From Blastocatellia bacterium (GTDB taxonomy: Bacteria; Acidobacteriota; Blastocatellia; Chloracidobacteriales; JADJPF01): a stretch of DNA of 64,000 nucleotides. Both the position numbers and the translations under genes were made by a program. Positions 44,841-55,396 of the stretch are shown one piece after another; the first letter of the stretch is position 1; every line of letters starts with the position of its first letter. The notes under the pieces are model-generated. The model made no database searches and had not been told where the DNA came from. It worked only from the letters and a program-made list of their open reading frames with translations. The DNA is taken from NCBI GenBank assembly GCA_025057015.1, contig JANWYG010000008.1:214722-278721 (forward strand), written 5' to 3'.

Positions 44841-45632
44841 TTAGTGTTTGGTTACTATTTCATAAAGCGATATAAATATTTCTATCAGAATAAGTGCTAC
44901 GACATACCATTCCAATTGAATCAACCTGTTTGTATGTAGTAGGTCCATTACGGTCTCAACGGTGTTGAAAATGAGTTGCAGTTTCCGTTCAAGTGCGAGG
45001 TGGCGTTCGTGGAGTTCGTATTCGTCTACTAGCTTGCTATAGAGGCGTTCTAATTCTGGATGTTCCCAGAGCAGGTCAGGCTTTTCAGTTACCTCGACGC
45101 GGCCTACTGTCTTGTGGTGTATTAGGAGCATCGAGCCTATTCTTGCTGTTAGTTCCTTGTGTTTACCGACGTGACCGTGGCGTAGGTCTTCCGCAAGAGG
45201 TTCTATGCTGTCGAAAGTAGCTGCTACGCTGTGTTCATAGTATGACAGAACGACGCTACGAGCTAGAACTTCTGCTACTATTTGTAGCCGTTCGTAGGAA
45301 TAGCTTTGTAGGGTAATGACACCGTTTTCTACTCGTAGGTTACCTTCTGGATCAAGTCGCAGTTCATTATCTTCGGTCTCTGGTCGCTCGAAAGGTTCAG
45401 AAATAAGCGGGCGAATTTGGTTAAGAAACGCTACTTCTTCTACGGCAGTGATGTTAAACAACACGACAGCACCATATCTGAAAAGAACGGCGCAGCCTTG
45501 AGCACCAGTGCTTACAAGAAGTGGGGACGAGGCTAGGCGGTTGGTTGTCTCGAAGGCTTTCAGATCGAGTCGCTCACCGAGAAATAGCGCCCTTACTGGT
45601 ATGTTGTCTTTGGTGTTGAAGATATGAATCAT
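44841..45632 (-). CDS. RMD1/DUF155 family membrane protein
   Basis: A 263-residue protein of the DUF155 family, named after yeast RMD1 and Sif2. The core FRYGAVVLFNITAVEEVAFL, the central AVAATFDSIEPLAEDL-like region and the long helical part (LLIHHKTVGRVEV, VDEYELHERHLALERKL) match; a single C-terminal membrane helix (WYVVALILIEIFISLYEIV) follows near residues 238-258. Known eukaryotic members sit in mitochondrial membranes and help mitochondrial translation; bacterial function is unknown. It starts 4 bases after the kinase gene, so the two are coupled. Confidence 0.82.
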   Translation of the reverse strand: MIHIFNTKDNIPVRALFLGERLDLKAFETTNRLASSPLLVSTGAQGCAVLFRYGAVVLFNITAVEEVAFLNQIRPLISEPFERPETEDNELRLDPEGNLRVENGVITLQSYSYERLQIVAEVLARSVVLSYYEHSVAATFDSIEPLAEDLRHGHVGKHKELTARIGSMLLIHHKTVGRVEVTEKPDLLWEHPELERLYSKLVDEYELHERHLALERKLQLIFNTVETVMDLLHTNRLIQLEWYVVALILIEIFISLYEIVTKH

Positions 45633-45636
45633 AGAT

Positions 45637-47058
45637 TTAGAGCAGGCACGTGCTCTTTTGCAGTCTGTAGATACTGCTTCTGAGGGTGTCTATGGCGTTT
45701 TTCAGCTCGCCTAGAAATATCTTGTCTACGGGTTGTTTGTTTTCTAAATCGCTGACTATTATTTGGAGCAACATTTGAGACTCTTTAGAGATCTGCATAA
45801 AACTCTCTTGCCAGTTTTCTTCTAGCATCTGTGAATCTTGCTGAGAGTAATCATCTTCGGTTATCACAGTAGACGGAAGGTCATCTTGCGAGACTACGGT
45901 TGATTCCATAGCCTCGTCATTGATTTGTGTTGTAGTAGCGGTAATCTGTTCTGAGGATGCTTCGTTTCTTGGCTGTGTAGTAGCAGGCGGCTGGCTAGAT
46001 TTTAATAGTGATAAAGGCTTTGCGCTAGAGGTTGGATCGGTGGCTAGCAGCACGGCTGCCTCTAAATCCTGCTCGCTAGCCTCCAAGAAAACTTTCCTAA
46101 ACTCCGTGTCAGTGATTGCTTTCATAGCGGATTGCAGCTCTTGGGCAAATTCTTCTACTGTAGTTGGTCTTTGATCGGGCACCTTTTCTAGGGCATGCAT
46201 TACTACGCGGTTGATGATGTTGGGTATGTCCCTGCGGAACTCGGTCAGGGGGCGAGGTTTCTCACGAGCTTGCTTAACGGCTACAGCTGTGTGTGATCGA
46301 CCGGTAAAAGGTACTCGACCTGCGAGCATCTCGTATAGCACTATGCCGAGGGAGTAAATATCCGCCCTTTGGTCTACTGCCTTACCATAGCACTGTTCGG
46401 GGGACATATAGTAAGGAGTGCCGACGACAAAACCCTGACGAGTCAATTCCATCATTTCTTCACCTTGTTCAGCAGCAAACTTAGCTATGCCAAAGTCAAG
46501 TACCTTGACTACAGTGCTACCATCGTCTTCATGTAAGAAGATATTCTCTGGCTTGAGATCGCGGTGTATTATTTTGCGCTTGTGAGCTACTGCCATAGCA
46601 GCACAGACTTGCTGCATGATCTCGTTTGCTTCGACGAGGCTCAACTGCTTAACTTCTCTTAGCCGGTCTCTTAAGCTTCTACCTTGCAACCGCTCCATGA
46701 CGACGTAAACTAAGTTGTCAGGAGTGACTCCAAAGTCCATCACTGCGATCGCGTTAGGATGGCGAATTTGCATAGTGGCATAGGCTTCGCGACGGAAACG
46801 CTCGATGGAAGTAATATCGGTTGTCGTCTCGCGGTGCATTATTTTTATTGCTATAGGCATTTTAAGTTGTAAGTGTATGCCAGCGTAGACACTGCCCGTG
46901 CCGCCGCGCGCAATCCGTTCAGTTATTTGGTACTTGTAGTCTATTAACCGACCTACCAAATCGTCTTGGTTATCACTAGTTACTAAGCGCGAGCCGTCAA
47001 AAGCGCAGAAGACAACGCTTTCTTCAAATTGTCGCTTGCATTTTGGACAGAGCTTCAT
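45637..47058 (-). CDS. Zinc-ribbon Ser/Thr protein kinase
   Basis: A 473-residue kinase. The N-terminus has CPKC and a CAFDG zinc-ribbon-like motif (residues 4-18). The kinase domain is about 40-315: glycine loop RIARGGTGSVYAG, catalytic AIKIMH lysine, HRDLKPEN near 165, VLDFGIAKF, and GTPYYMSPEQC with SLGIVLYEMLAG. The remaining 150 residues are Ser/Thr/Gln-rich linker and a helical end, with no transmembrane segment, so it is probably cytoplasmic. It sits between purL (38 bases upstream) and the RMD1-type gene (4 bases downstream). Confidence 0.9.
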   Translation of the reverse strand: MKLCPKCKRQFEESVVFCAFDGSRLVTSDNQDDLVGRLIDYKYQITERIARGGTGSVYAGIHLQLKMPIAIKIMHRETTTDITSIERFRREAYATMQIRHPNAIAVMDFGVTPDNLVYVVMERLQGRSLRDRLREVKQLSLVEANEIMQQVCAAMAVAHKRKIIHRDLKPENIFLHEDDGSTVVKVLDFGIAKFAAEQGEEMMELTRQGFVVGTPYYMSPEQCYGKAVDQRADIYSLGIVLYEMLAGRVPFTGRSHTAVAVKQAREKPRPLTEFRRDIPNIINRVVMHALEKVPDQRPTTVEEFAQELQSAMKAITDTEFRKVFLEASEQDLEAAVLLATDPTSSAKPLSLLKSSQPPATTQPRNEASSEQITATTTQINDEAMESTVVSQDDLPSTVITEDDYSQQDSQMLEENWQESFMQISKESQMLLQIIVSDLENKQPVDKIFLGELKNAIDTLRSSIYRLQKSTCLL

Positions 47059-47096
47059 TTGCTGGTTAAAATTAAAGCACTTCCATTCACAAAAGT

Positions 47097-49337
47097 CTAT
47101 AAGCTGTAAGTCTCAAGCAGTTTGTCTAGCGCTTTCTGCCATACTTCTGCAATCTCAGCCAGCGGATAGTCCAAGATTTTGTTGCGGTTAAGGTAAACCC
47201 TGAAGTCCTCGCCGCCCGTATGGCCTATCTCGTGGCAAGGGACGTCGTTTGCTTCTGCCAAGGATTTAATCGCAGCTACATTTTCTGGACGTGCGGAAAG
47301 TATTATGCGCGATGGAGTCTCACCAAACAGGGTTGCTGCTAGCGAGATTTCTCCGGCTTCAAGATAGTAGGTTGCACCTATATAGTGCGGCTTTTTCTCT
47401 GTAGCTTGCACTGACAATGAGCATTCAACGAGGGCTACTAGTAACCCGCCGTCAGAAACGTCGTGCGCAGAAGTGACCCACCCTTGACGAATGGCCTCCA
47501 AACAAGTCTTTTGTACTCTCTTTTCTAAATCTAGATCAAGTGATGGGGGCTGACCATCGACTGTGGCCTTGACGTAACTTAAATATTCGCTGCCGCCGAG
47601 ATCTTCTTTACAGGTACCTAACAGGAGTACAACGTCGTTCGCATTACGGTATCCGCAGCTAGTGATATGTTTGAGATTGTCGATGATGCCCACCATGCCT
47701 ATTACTGGCGTTGGATAAATTCGGCGCCCTTCAGTTTCGTTGTAGAAACTGACGTTTCCGCCAGTGATAGGAGTGCCAAAAGCTGAGCAAGCCTCTGCTA
47801 ACCCGTCTATTACTTGGCTAAATGCCCACATGACTTCAGGCCTTTGTGGTGAAGCAAAGTTTAGGCAATTCGTAGCGGCTATGGGACGTGCTCCGCTAAC
47901 TACGAGGTTACGGCAGCTTTCTGCTACTGCCAGCTTTGCCCCTTCTTTAGGATCGAGTTCACAGTAGCGACCGTTGCCGTCTAGCGTCATGGCAAGCGCT
48001 TTTCGTGTTTCCTTGAGCCTGATTACTGCAGCATCTGAGCCGGGTAGCACTACTGTGTTGGTGCGTACCATATGGTCATACTGTCTGTAGATCCACTGGC
48101 GAGAGCAGAGGTTAGGTGATGCAAGAAGCTTGAATAGTACTTCTGGTACTTCTTCTGCACTGAGGTCATACTTAGCCTTGAGCGATTCAGCTTTGCAAAG
48201 AGTGCGGTTTGGTGGGTGCATAGGTCTTTCGTATACGGGCGCTTCGCTGGTAAGTGCGCTGATAGGAATGTCTGCCACTAGCTGCGAGTTCATATGTACT
48301 CTTAATCTACCTGTGTCGGTAACTTGACCTATCACGACGGCATCAAGTTCCCATTTGTTGAAAATTTCCACCACTTCTCGTTCTCGGCCAGTTTTAGCTA
48401 CTATCAGCATACGTTCTTGTGATTCTGACAGCATTATCTCGTAGGGGCTCATTGCGGTCTCGCGCTGAGGTACGAGGCTAAGTTCTAAGTCTATGCCAGT
48501 ACCTGCGCGGGAAGCCATCTCGGAACTAGATGAGGTCAAGCCCGCAGCGCCCATGTCTTGAATACCGACTATAGCGCCAGATCGCATAGCTTCAAGACAG
48601 GCTTCCAGGAGGAGTTTTTCAGAGAACGGATCGCCTACCTGTACGTTAGGTCGTCGCTCGGTAGCAGAGCTGTCAAATTCGGCTGAAGCCATAGTCGCCC
48701 CGTGTATACCATCTCTTCCGGTTTTTGCACCAACGTAGATGACAGAGTTGCCTTTGTTGCCGGCATTTGCTTTAAAAATGTGCTCTCGTCTAACTATGCC
48801 AAGCGCAAAGACATTTACGAGCGGATTGAAGCTATAGCAATCGGCAAAATAAACTTCGCCACCTATTGTTGGACAGCCAAAACTGTTGCCGTAGTCACTT
48901 ATGCCCTTGACTACGTTTATCATCAGGCGTCGGTTGTTGGGTATTTCAAGCGGGCCGAAGCGAAGGCTGTTGAGTATAGCAAGAGGCCGAGCACCCATAG
49001 TGAAGATATCGCGCAAAATGCCACCAACACCGGTTGCTGCACCTTGATATGGCTCGATGAAACTCGGATGATTGTGTGACTCGATCTTAAAAGCTACGCA
49101 CCAGTCATCGTCGATAACTATTACACCTGCGTTTTCGCCAGGCCCTTGTAAGACGCATTCACCTTGAGTTGGTAAGCGTGCAAGATGTATGCGCGACGAT
49201 TTGTAAGAGCAGTGTTCTGACCACATTACCGAAAACATACCAAGTTCGACGAGGTTGGGCTGCTTTCCCAGCAACTTGCAGATGCGTTCGTACTCTTCTT
49301 CAGTTAGATTATGGTTTTTAATCGTTTCCGGCGTCAT
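47097..49337 (-). CDS. purL: Phosphoribosylformylglycinamidine synthase, small PurL type
   Basis: Fourth step of purine synthesis, turning FGAR and glutamine-derived ammonia into FGAM. The 746-residue length is the small PurL that works with separate PurQ and PurS. Seen: [12 protein letters not shown] with the catalytic His, [58 protein letters not shown] and [15 protein letters not shown]. purQ and purS are not in this window. The gene is divergent from murJ, with 128 bases between the starts. Confidence 0.96.
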   Translation of the reverse strand: MTPETIKNHNLTEEEYERICKLLGKQPNLVELGMFSVMWSEHCSYKSSRIHLARLPTQGECVLQGPGENAGVIVIDDDWCVAFKIESHNHPSFIEPYQGAATGVGGILRDIFTMGARPLAILNSLRFGPLEIPNNRRLMINVVKGISDYGNSFGCPTIGGEVYFADCYSFNPLVNVFALGIVRREHIFKANAGNKGNSVIYVGAKTGRDGIHGATMASAEFDSSATERRPNVQVGDPFSEKLLLEACLEAMRSGAIVGIQDMGAAGLTSSSSEMASRAGTGIDLELSLVPQRETAMSPYEIMLSESQERMLIVAKTGREREVVEIFNKWELDAVVIGQVTDTGRLRVHMNSQLVADIPISALTSEAPVYERPMHPPNRTLCKAESLKAKYDLSAEEVPEVLFKLLASPNLCSRQWIYRQYDHMVRTNTVVLPGSDAAVIRLKETRKALAMTLDGNGRYCELDPKEGAKLAVAESCRNLVVSGARPIAATNCLNFASPQRPEVMWAFSQVIDGLAEACSAFGTPITGGNVSFYNETEGRRIYPTPVIGMVGIIDNLKHITSCGYRNANDVVLLLGTCKEDLGGSEYLSYVKATVDGQPPSLDLDLEKRVQKTCLEAIRQGWVTSAHDVSDGGLLVALVECSLSVQATEKKPHYIGATYYLEAGEISLAATLFGETPSRIILSARPENVAAIKSLAEANDVPCHEIGHTGGEDFRVYLNRNKILDYPLAEIAEVWQKALDKLLETYSL

Positions 49338-49465
49338 AACTATTTCGAGTCCTATGTTTTTAGACTCACCTCTGCCAAGAGGAGACTAAAGTATCTGAGA
49401 GAAAAAAGACATGTTGCCGCAACACCACACAAAAGGCAACTTTGTCGAGCAACAATAGGGGATAG

Positions 49466-51016
49466 ATGGCAACGACGTTGCGGGGAGCCACTCTGGTAGC
49501 TACGGGAATCTTCTTGAGTCGCATATCAGGCTTTTTGCGTGTGAGTGTGTTTGCACATTATTTTGGCAACTCAGCGGCTGCGGACGCTTTTAACGCAGCT
49601 ATGCGCATCCCGAATTTCTTACAAAATCTCTTTGGCGAGGGTGTGCTGTCAGCCTCTTTCATACCTGTTTACGCTAGGCTTGATGCTGAGGGACGCAAAG
49701 AAGAAGCCAGCCGTTTGGCCTATACTATTTTTTCCTTCTTGGTGCTCTTAGTAGCGTCGTTAGTTGGCGCTGGGATAGTTGCTACTCCGCTTCTGATAGG
49801 CCTAATAGCACCGGGGTTCACAGGAGAACGTCAAGTACTAGCGATACTACTTGTCAGAATTTTCTTCCCAGCTACCGGGTTGCTAGTACTTTCGGCTTGG
49901 TGCCTCGGTGTGCTTAACAGTCACCGTAAATTCTTTCTTTCGTATGTAGCCCCTGTCGTTTGGAACGCTGCGATCATAGCTGCACTGCTGTTATTTGGTC
50001 ATAATGAGCAGGCTGCACTTGCGATCTATGTCGCCTATGCTGCTGTAATAGGTAGCCTTCTTCAGTTTCTAGTTCAGTTGCCATCTGCAATAAAGATACT
50101 TGGTAGAGTCAGATTACAGATAGTATTTGACACGTTTGTCAACGAAGTGCTTCGCAACTTTTTGCCCGTAGTTATTGGTCGCGGCATAGTACAAATCAGT
50201 GCTTACTTTGATAGCCTTTTAGCAAGTTTGCTGCCTGCCGGAGCTGTAGCTGCCTTGGGCTATGCTCAGATGCTTTATCTATTGCCAGTTAGCTTGTTTG
50301 GTATGTCGGTATCTGCTGCAGAGTTGCCTGAAATGTCAAGAACTATAGGCAGTGACGAGCAGTATCATCAACTGCGCGAGAAGTTAAGAGTGGGACTAGA
50401 GAGAATAGCCTTCTTTGTGATTCCCTCAGCTACGGTCTTTCTGTTGTTTGGCGATATAGTTATTGGCGTTCTACTCGAATCTGGTCAATTTCGTCGTGCA
50501 GACTCGGTCTACGTCTGGGCAACACTAGCGGGTTCTTCTGTAGGACTACTTTCCGTTACGTTTGGCAGGTTGTATGCGTCTACTTTCTATGCCCTCAAGG
50601 ACACACGCTCACCTCTCAGATTTGCGATAGTACGAGTGGTAGTAAGCATCGCTAGCGGTATACCACTTGCTCTTTATTTACCTCCAAAACTTGGTTTAAG
50701 CGCTGCTTGGGGCGTAGTTGGAATAACGCTGGCTTCTTCACTTGGCGGTTGGATGGAGTGTCTACTTCTTAGGCGCTCGCTATGTAGAAGGATCGGCAAA
50801 GTTAATGTTGAGCTGAAACGTATTATGCTTGCCGCTGTGCTAGCAGCAGCACCAGCTTTGGCGATCAAGAGTTTATCCGATTTTAAGCCTATGCTGATGG
50901 TGGCCTTCGTGGTCGTTCCTTTTGGCATTATCTATCTTACTACGGCTAGGTGGCTGGCTGTAGCGGTGGCTGTAGAACTTTTAGATAAGATAAGACGGCG
51001 ACTGTTGAAGCGCTAG
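49466..51016 (+). CDS. murJ: Lipid II flippase MurJ
   Basis: Flips lipid II across the inner membrane for peptidoglycan synthesis. The 516-residue product has about 14 membrane helices. Family marks: ATGIFLSRISGFLRVSVFAHYFG at the N-terminus, AFNAAMRIPNFLQNLFGEG, SASFIPVYA, and ISAYFDSLLASLLPAGAVAALGYAQ-type segment in helix 7. ATG 49466 follows AGGGGATAG. Its 3' end overlaps the convergent EamA gene by 4 bases. With mreB and the NamZ-like gene it makes a set of cell-wall genes in the window. Confidence 0.95.
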   Translation: MATTLRGATLVATGIFLSRISGFLRVSVFAHYFGNSAAADAFNAAMRIPNFLQNLFGEGVLSASFIPVYARLDAEGRKEEASRLAYTIFSFLVLLVASLVGAGIVATPLLIGLIAPGFTGERQVLAILLVRIFFPATGLLVLSAWCLGVLNSHRKFFLSYVAPVVWNAAIIAALLLFGHNEQAALAIYVAYAAVIGSLLQFLVQLPSAIKILGRVRLQIVFDTFVNEVLRNFLPVVIGRGIVQISAYFDSLLASLLPAGAVAALGYAQMLYLLPVSLFGMSVSAAELPEMSRTIGSDEQYHQLREKLRVGLERIAFFVIPSATVFLLFGDIVIGVLLESGQFRRADSVYVWATLAGSSVGLLSVTFGRLYASTFYALKDTRSPLRFAIVRVVVSIASGIPLALYLPPKLGLSAAWGVVGITLASSLGGWMECLLLRRSLCRRIGKVNVELKRIMLAAVLAAAPALAIKSLSDFKPMLMVAFVVVPFGIIYLTTARWLAVAVAVELLDKIRRRLLKR

Positions 51017-51429
51017 CGCTGTGATATCAGCAGCAGGCCTATTATGCAAAATGCTATACCTACTACGTTAGTCAGCGAAAGACGTTCTTCAAAAGCCACT
51101 ATGCCTATGGGGATAAGCGCAAGACTCAGCGCCACGCTAGTAAATAGTGGGGCTGTACTGACATTGCCGCCGTAGCGATACACGAGCAGAAAGCCTATCT
51201 CTATAGCAGCTATTCCTAGGCCAATCGCTATGGTTGACCAGTGTAGCCTGAACGTAAGCCCGTTGCCGTAGAAAAAGGCTGCTACGGCACAGGCTACGAG
51301 TGCTACGGCGTATGCCAGCATCATCGTAAGCATCGGGTTTGCGTCTTTAGGGACGAGTTTTTGTGCCACGTGATAGACTACGTTCCCGCCAATAGTGAGC
51401 AAGAATGGCAAAATAGCTTTCGGTCGCAT
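51013..51429 (-). CDS. Single-domain EamA (DMT-type) membrane protein
   Basis: About 138 residues, half the size of a standard two-repeat EamA transporter. Four or five hydrophobic helices are visible (ILPFLLTIGGNVVYHVAQ, TMMLAYAVALVACAVAAFF, TIAIGLGIAAIEIGFLLVY, TSVALSLALIPIGIVAF, VGIAFCIIGLLLI). It would have to dimerise to transport. The start is uncertain: ATG 51429 leaves 4 bases after the peptidase stop, while a GTG at 51453 overlaps it. Substrate unknown. Confidence 0.75.
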   Translation of the reverse strand: MRPKAILPFLLTIGGNVVYHVAQKLVPKDANPMLTMMLAYAVALVACAVAAFFYGNGLTFRLHWSTIAIGLGIAAIEIGFLLVYRYGGNVSTAPLFTSVALSLALIPIGIVAFEERLSLTNVVGIAFCIIGLLLISQR

Positions 51430-51433
51430 TGGG

Positions 51434-53542
51434 CTAAAACTTCGGCTGAACACCTAGGTTGTAAAATATGAACGCCATTATGTCGGCGTTTTCTTCGATA
51501 GCTTTTCGTGTATTGCTAGCTCCATGTCCCGACTTAGTGCTGATTCTGATTAGGATGGGAGCACGGGAGCGCTGTTTTTGCTGTAAAGTGGCAGCATACT
51601 TGAACGAATGTGCCGGTACAACTCGATCGTCATGGTCGGCAGTAGTAATGAGCGTAGCTGGATAGTTTTGCTCTTTAATGTTGTGCAGCGGCGAGTAGGC
51701 GTACAGGTTCTTAAAATCCTCTTCGTTGTCGCTCGAACCGTATTCAGCTATCCAGTTCCAACCTATCGTGAATTTGTGAAAACGCAGCATGTCCATTACT
51801 CCGACCTGAGGTATTGCAACGGCGAACAGCTCCGGTCGTTGGTTAATACAGGCACCTACAAGTAGGCCACCGTTTGAGCCACCACGTATCGCTAAGCGCT
51901 TGCTCGAAGTATACTTCTCTTTGATCAAGTATTCTGCTGCTGCTATGAAATCGTTAAAGACATTTTGTTTTTTGAGTCGCATACCGGCCTTGTGCCAATC
52001 TTCGCCGTATTCACCTCCACCGCGTAAGTTGGCCACGGCATATACTCCGCCTTGTTCGAGAAACGGTATGAGCAAAGCATTGAAAGAAGGTGAGAGACTG
52101 ATGTTGAATCCTCCATACCCGTATAGCAGCGTCGGGTTGTTGCCGTCAAGTTTTATTCCTTTGCGATGGACTATGAACATCGGTACTTTGACGCCATCTT
52201 TGCTAGGATAGAAGACCTGCTTGGTGATGTAGTCGTTTGGATTGAAATTTACCTCAGAGGTTCTGAAGACAGTTGACTTGCCTGTTGCTATATCGTAGCG
52301 GTAGATTGTAGGCGGGGAAGTGAAAGAGGTGAAGGTGTAGAATATGAATTTGTCATCTTTTTCTCCGCTAAATCCAGCAGCATTGCCTAGCCCAGGTAGC
52401 TTTACCTCACGCTCTCGCTTACCCTCTAAGCTGTAGACATAGACACGATCTTTGACGTCTTTGAAGTAAGTAAGGAAGAGTTTTCCGCCTGCTGAGGACG
52501 CACTTTTGAGCGGTTGTGGCTGCTGCGGTATGAGCACACGCCAGTTTTTTCTGTCTGGGTTCTTGCTGTCAATCAAGACGATATGGCCATTAGGTGCTCC
52601 ATCGTTTGTCTCGACGATAAACTTGTCGTCTATGTTATCGATTACTGAGTATCTATAGTCACCTATCTCAGCAATGAGGGGTTTAAAGGTTTTTTCAGTG
52701 CTGTCGAGATCGCGAAAATAGAGAGCGTTGCCATCTTTACCTTTGCCGCGATCGGATATGCTCAGTATCAAAAAACGCTCGTCTTCTGTAGTAAAAGCTA
52801 CGTTGAAGCGCTGTGGGTTGGCTGGATCTTCGTACACTAGCTCGTCTTCGTCTTGACTAGTGCCTATGCGATGGTAGTAGACCTTGTGATTTTCGTTTTT
52901 TGATGACAGCTCTCTTTCAGGTGCTGGATAACGGCTGTAGAAAAAGCCGTTGCCTTTCCATCCTATGGAGGAGATTTTTACCCACTCAACTTTGTCCGAT
53001 AGTGTCTTACGCGTGGCGGTGTCTAAAACTTGATATACTTGCCAGTCTGAACCACCCCGCGAGATACCGTATGCAGCATACCGTCCATCCTTTGAAAGCG
53101 TAAATCCTGCGAGCCTTGCCGTGCCATCATCTGAGAACTTGTTAGGATCTAGTAGTACTTCGGGCGAACCATCTAGCCCTTTCTGCATATATAGTACGCT
53201 TTGATTTTGTAGACCGTCATTTTTGAAGAAGAAGAAGAGCTCGCCTTTACGGAAGGGGGATGAGTACTTGGGATAGTTGAACACCTGTTCCATGCGCTCT
53301 TGTAACTTCTTACGAAATGGGATCTGCTCTAGGTAGCTGAAGGTTAGTCGGTTTTGCTCTTCAATCCAGCGAGCAGTTTCGGGCGAGTTATCGTCTTCGA
53401 GCCATCTGTACGGATCGGCTACTTTGATGCCGTGATAGATGTCGTAATGCTCTACCTGTTTTGTGACCGGATATTTCAGCTGCTGGGCGTTTATTCCACA
53501 AACTAGTATCAGCAGGGTCAAGATTGGGATACCAAATTTCAT
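51434..53542 (-). CDS. Prolyl oligopeptidase, S9A family, exported
   Basis: A 702-residue serine peptidase with a signal peptide (MKFGIPILTLLILVCGINA, cut before QQ). The beta-propeller is about residues 80-420 (YRWLEDDNSPETARWIEEQN precedes it). The alpha/beta hydrolase part is about 430-700, with the nucleophile in IRGGSNGGLLVGA, the aspartate in DHDDRVVP and the histidine in KSGHGASN. LLYGYGGFNISLSPSF forms the oxyanion side. It cleaves short peptides after proline, in the periplasm by its signal. Followed closely by the EamA gene on the same strand. Confidence 0.93.
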   Translation of the reverse strand: MKFGIPILTLLILVCGINAQQLKYPVTKQVEHYDIYHGIKVADPYRWLEDDNSPETARWIEEQNRLTFSYLEQIPFRKKLQERMEQVFNYPKYSSPFRKGELFFFFKNDGLQNQSVLYMQKGLDGSPEVLLDPNKFSDDGTARLAGFTLSKDGRYAAYGISRGGSDWQVYQVLDTATRKTLSDKVEWVKISSIGWKGNGFFYSRYPAPERELSSKNENHKVYYHRIGTSQDEDELVYEDPANPQRFNVAFTTEDERFLILSISDRGKGKDGNALYFRDLDSTEKTFKPLIAEIGDYRYSVIDNIDDKFIVETNDGAPNGHIVLIDSKNPDRKNWRVLIPQQPQPLKSASSAGGKLFLTYFKDVKDRVYVYSLEGKREREVKLPGLGNAAGFSGEKDDKFIFYTFTSFTSPPTIYRYDIATGKSTVFRTSEVNFNPNDYITKQVFYPSKDGVKVPMFIVHRKGIKLDGNNPTLLYGYGGFNISLSPSFNALLIPFLEQGGVYAVANLRGGGEYGEDWHKAGMRLKKQNVFNDFIAAAEYLIKEKYTSSKRLAIRGGSNGGLLVGACINQRPELFAVAIPQVGVMDMLRFHKFTIGWNWIAEYGSSDNEEDFKNLYAYSPLHNIKEQNYPATLITTADHDDRVVPAHSFKYAATLQQKQRSRAPILIRISTKSGHGASNTRKAIEENADIMAFIFYNLGVQPKF

Positions 53543-53627
53543 GCTGTCTCTCCAAAAATGGATTTTTTGAGATTCTAACTGATGCTAAAGTTCAGATCTA
53601 TTCGTCGATTCGGCATGGTTAGAGAGT

Positions 53628-54950
53628 ATGTTTGTTTGCAGTTGGGTTTTATTGATGCTGGCATTTTTACAGCAGGACCGGGCAGTTGAGTTATTCGAGC
53701 GAGCGCAGGACTTACATGAAAGGGGCGAGTACGAGCGTGCTGTAGTGCTCTACCGTGAAGTAATTGCTATTCTTCCTGATGCGGTAGAGCCAAAATATCA
53801 ATGCGCAGCAGCTTTGCTTGCTACGGATAAGGCTGCTGCTGCTCAGGAAGCGTCAATGTTGCTGGAGCAGGTAATAGGGCTCAACCCGCAAATGCTTCGT
53901 GCTTACGAGCTGCTAGCTGAAGCTAAGCTGCGTTGTGGCGATACCCTAGCTGCTGAGCGACTTCTCACTGAGTTACTGAAGCTCGATCCGAAGAACCAGG
54001 CGGTAAGGGTGAGATTAGCAGAACTAGCTCTTCGGTCTAATAATTCGACTAAGGCAGTAGAACTGTTAGAGCAGACTGATTTGGACAAACAGGGACTGGA
54101 GTTGCTTGCAGTGGCACTCGAAGGGCGAGGTGATGCTAGGGCAGCCTTGAGCGTGTATGATCGGTTGATAGCTTTGAGTCCCGAAGTTGAGTATTTCAAG
54201 CGTAGAGGAGTGCTGCGGTTGCAGCTAGGTGAGTATGCACTTGCGGTTGAAGATCTTTCAAAAGCACCCTCTACCGATGCAGATGCAGCTCTAATGCTTG
54301 CTGAAGGGCTAATAAAGATTGGGCGCAAGGATGAGGCGCTCAGTGTTGCTGAAGGTATCAGGCCGGCGGATGCTCTGATGCGCGCAAGGCTTGCAGAAGT
54401 GTTTGTCGCTGCAGGGAAAATTGCTGTTGGGATAAACTACCTGGAGCAGGCAGTTACAGAAACTAAGCAGTCCGATTTGGAAATGATGGCGAGGTTGGCT
54501 GAGCTGTTAATACAGACGGATGCTGGCAGAGCGATAGAGTATTGGCAGCAGGTGCTAGCACACGAGCGTCGGGCAGACTATATTACCGGATATGCATCTG
54601 CGCTTCTAAAGTCTGGTAAGTTCGCTGAGGCTGCAGCAGAGTATCGTCAAGCACTGAAGCTTCAGCCAAGTTATGAAGCAAAGGCTGGGCTTGCACTGGC
54701 ATTATTCAAACTAGAGGCTTTTGCGGAAGCTGCACAGCAGTTCTTAGCTTTGATAGAACAGCGACCTACGGTTGCTATCAATTACTATTTTTTGGCTATT
54801 TGCTTTGACAAGCTAGGCGATCTGCTGAGGGCCGAGCGTGCGTATTTGCGCTTCAAAGAGCTTGCTGGCTCTGAGTATCAACTAGAGGTGGATAAGGTAA
54901 ACCTGAGGCTGCCGATATTGCGCCGGCAGATAGAGAAGAAGGGCAAGTGA
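53628..54950 (+). CDS. Exported tetratricopeptide-repeat protein
   Basis: A 440-residue protein with a short hydrophobic N-terminus (MFVCSWVLLMLAFLQQ) that may be a signal peptide or anchor, followed by almost continuous TPRs, e.g. AVELFERAQDLHERGEYERA, NPQMLRAYELLAEAKLRCGD, EAAAEYRQALKLQPSYEAKA. The short C-terminal tail is basic. The next gene starts inside its stop codon (ATGA). This repeats the pattern at 24610-27104. A scaffold role outside the membrane is likely; partners are unknown. Confidence 0.8.
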   Translation: MFVCSWVLLMLAFLQQDRAVELFERAQDLHERGEYERAVVLYREVIAILPDAVEPKYQCAAALLATDKAAAAQEASMLLEQVIGLNPQMLRAYELLAEAKLRCGDTLAAERLLTELLKLDPKNQAVRVRLAELALRSNNSTKAVELLEQTDLDKQGLELLAVALEGRGDARAALSVYDRLIALSPEVEYFKRRGVLRLQLGEYALAVEDLSKAPSTDADAALMLAEGLIKIGRKDEALSVAEGIRPADALMRARLAEVFVAAGKIAVGINYLEQAVTETKQSDLEMMARLAELLIQTDAGRAIEYWQQVLAHERRADYITGYASALLKSGKFAEAAAEYRQALKLQPSYEAKAGLALALFKLEAFAEAAQQFLALIEQRPTVAINYYFLAICFDKLGDLLRAERAYLRFKELAGSEYQLEVDKVNLRLPILRRQIEKKGK

Positions 54951-55396
54951 TACTTCTACTGCTACTGATTTTTCAAAAGCAGTATCTTAACGACCAGGAA
55001 ATCGAGCGCATTCGAGAAGCTCAAGAGATAGACAAGCGTACAGCAGTTTTTCTGCGTATAGCTGAGCGTCGCTTGGATGCTTTATTCGGAGTAAGGAGCG
55101 ACAGCCGAAGCAAGGAGGACTACGGAGAATATCCTACGGGCAGCCCTGCCGAGTTGCTGATAAGTTATGTGAGTGTGTACGAAGAGTTGATGAATAATTT
55201 AGACGATGCATATGAGCGTCGTAAGGGGCAGCTGCTTGACAAGGCCATGGATATGTTGTTGAAAAGTTGTAATCAGCAGAAGCGACGGCTTGAAAGTTTC
55301 AGGCCTAAGACTCAGGCTGAGCAGACAAGCTTAAAAAAGGCGCTAGAAACTTTGGACACCGTTATAGAAGGTGCGAAAGCTTATAGCTCGCAATAA
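54947..55396 (+). CDS. Small helical protein of unknown function
   Basis: A 149-residue protein that begins in the ATGA overlap with the TPR gene. A short hydrophobic start (MILLLLLIF) is followed by charged helices (QEIERIREAQEIDKRTAVFL, LDKAMDMLLKSCNQQKRRLE, ALETLDTVIEGAKAY). I do not recognise a family. The coupling to the TPR gene suggests it is its partner. The 164 bases after it hold no gene I can support. Confidence 0.65.
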   Translation: MILLLLLIFQKQYLNDQEIERIREAQEIDKRTAVFLRIAERRLDALFGVRSDSRSKEDYGEYPTGSPAELLISYVSVYEELMNNLDDAYERRKGQLLDKAMDMLLKSCNQQKRRLESFRPKTQAEQTSLKKALETLDTVIEGAKAYSSQ

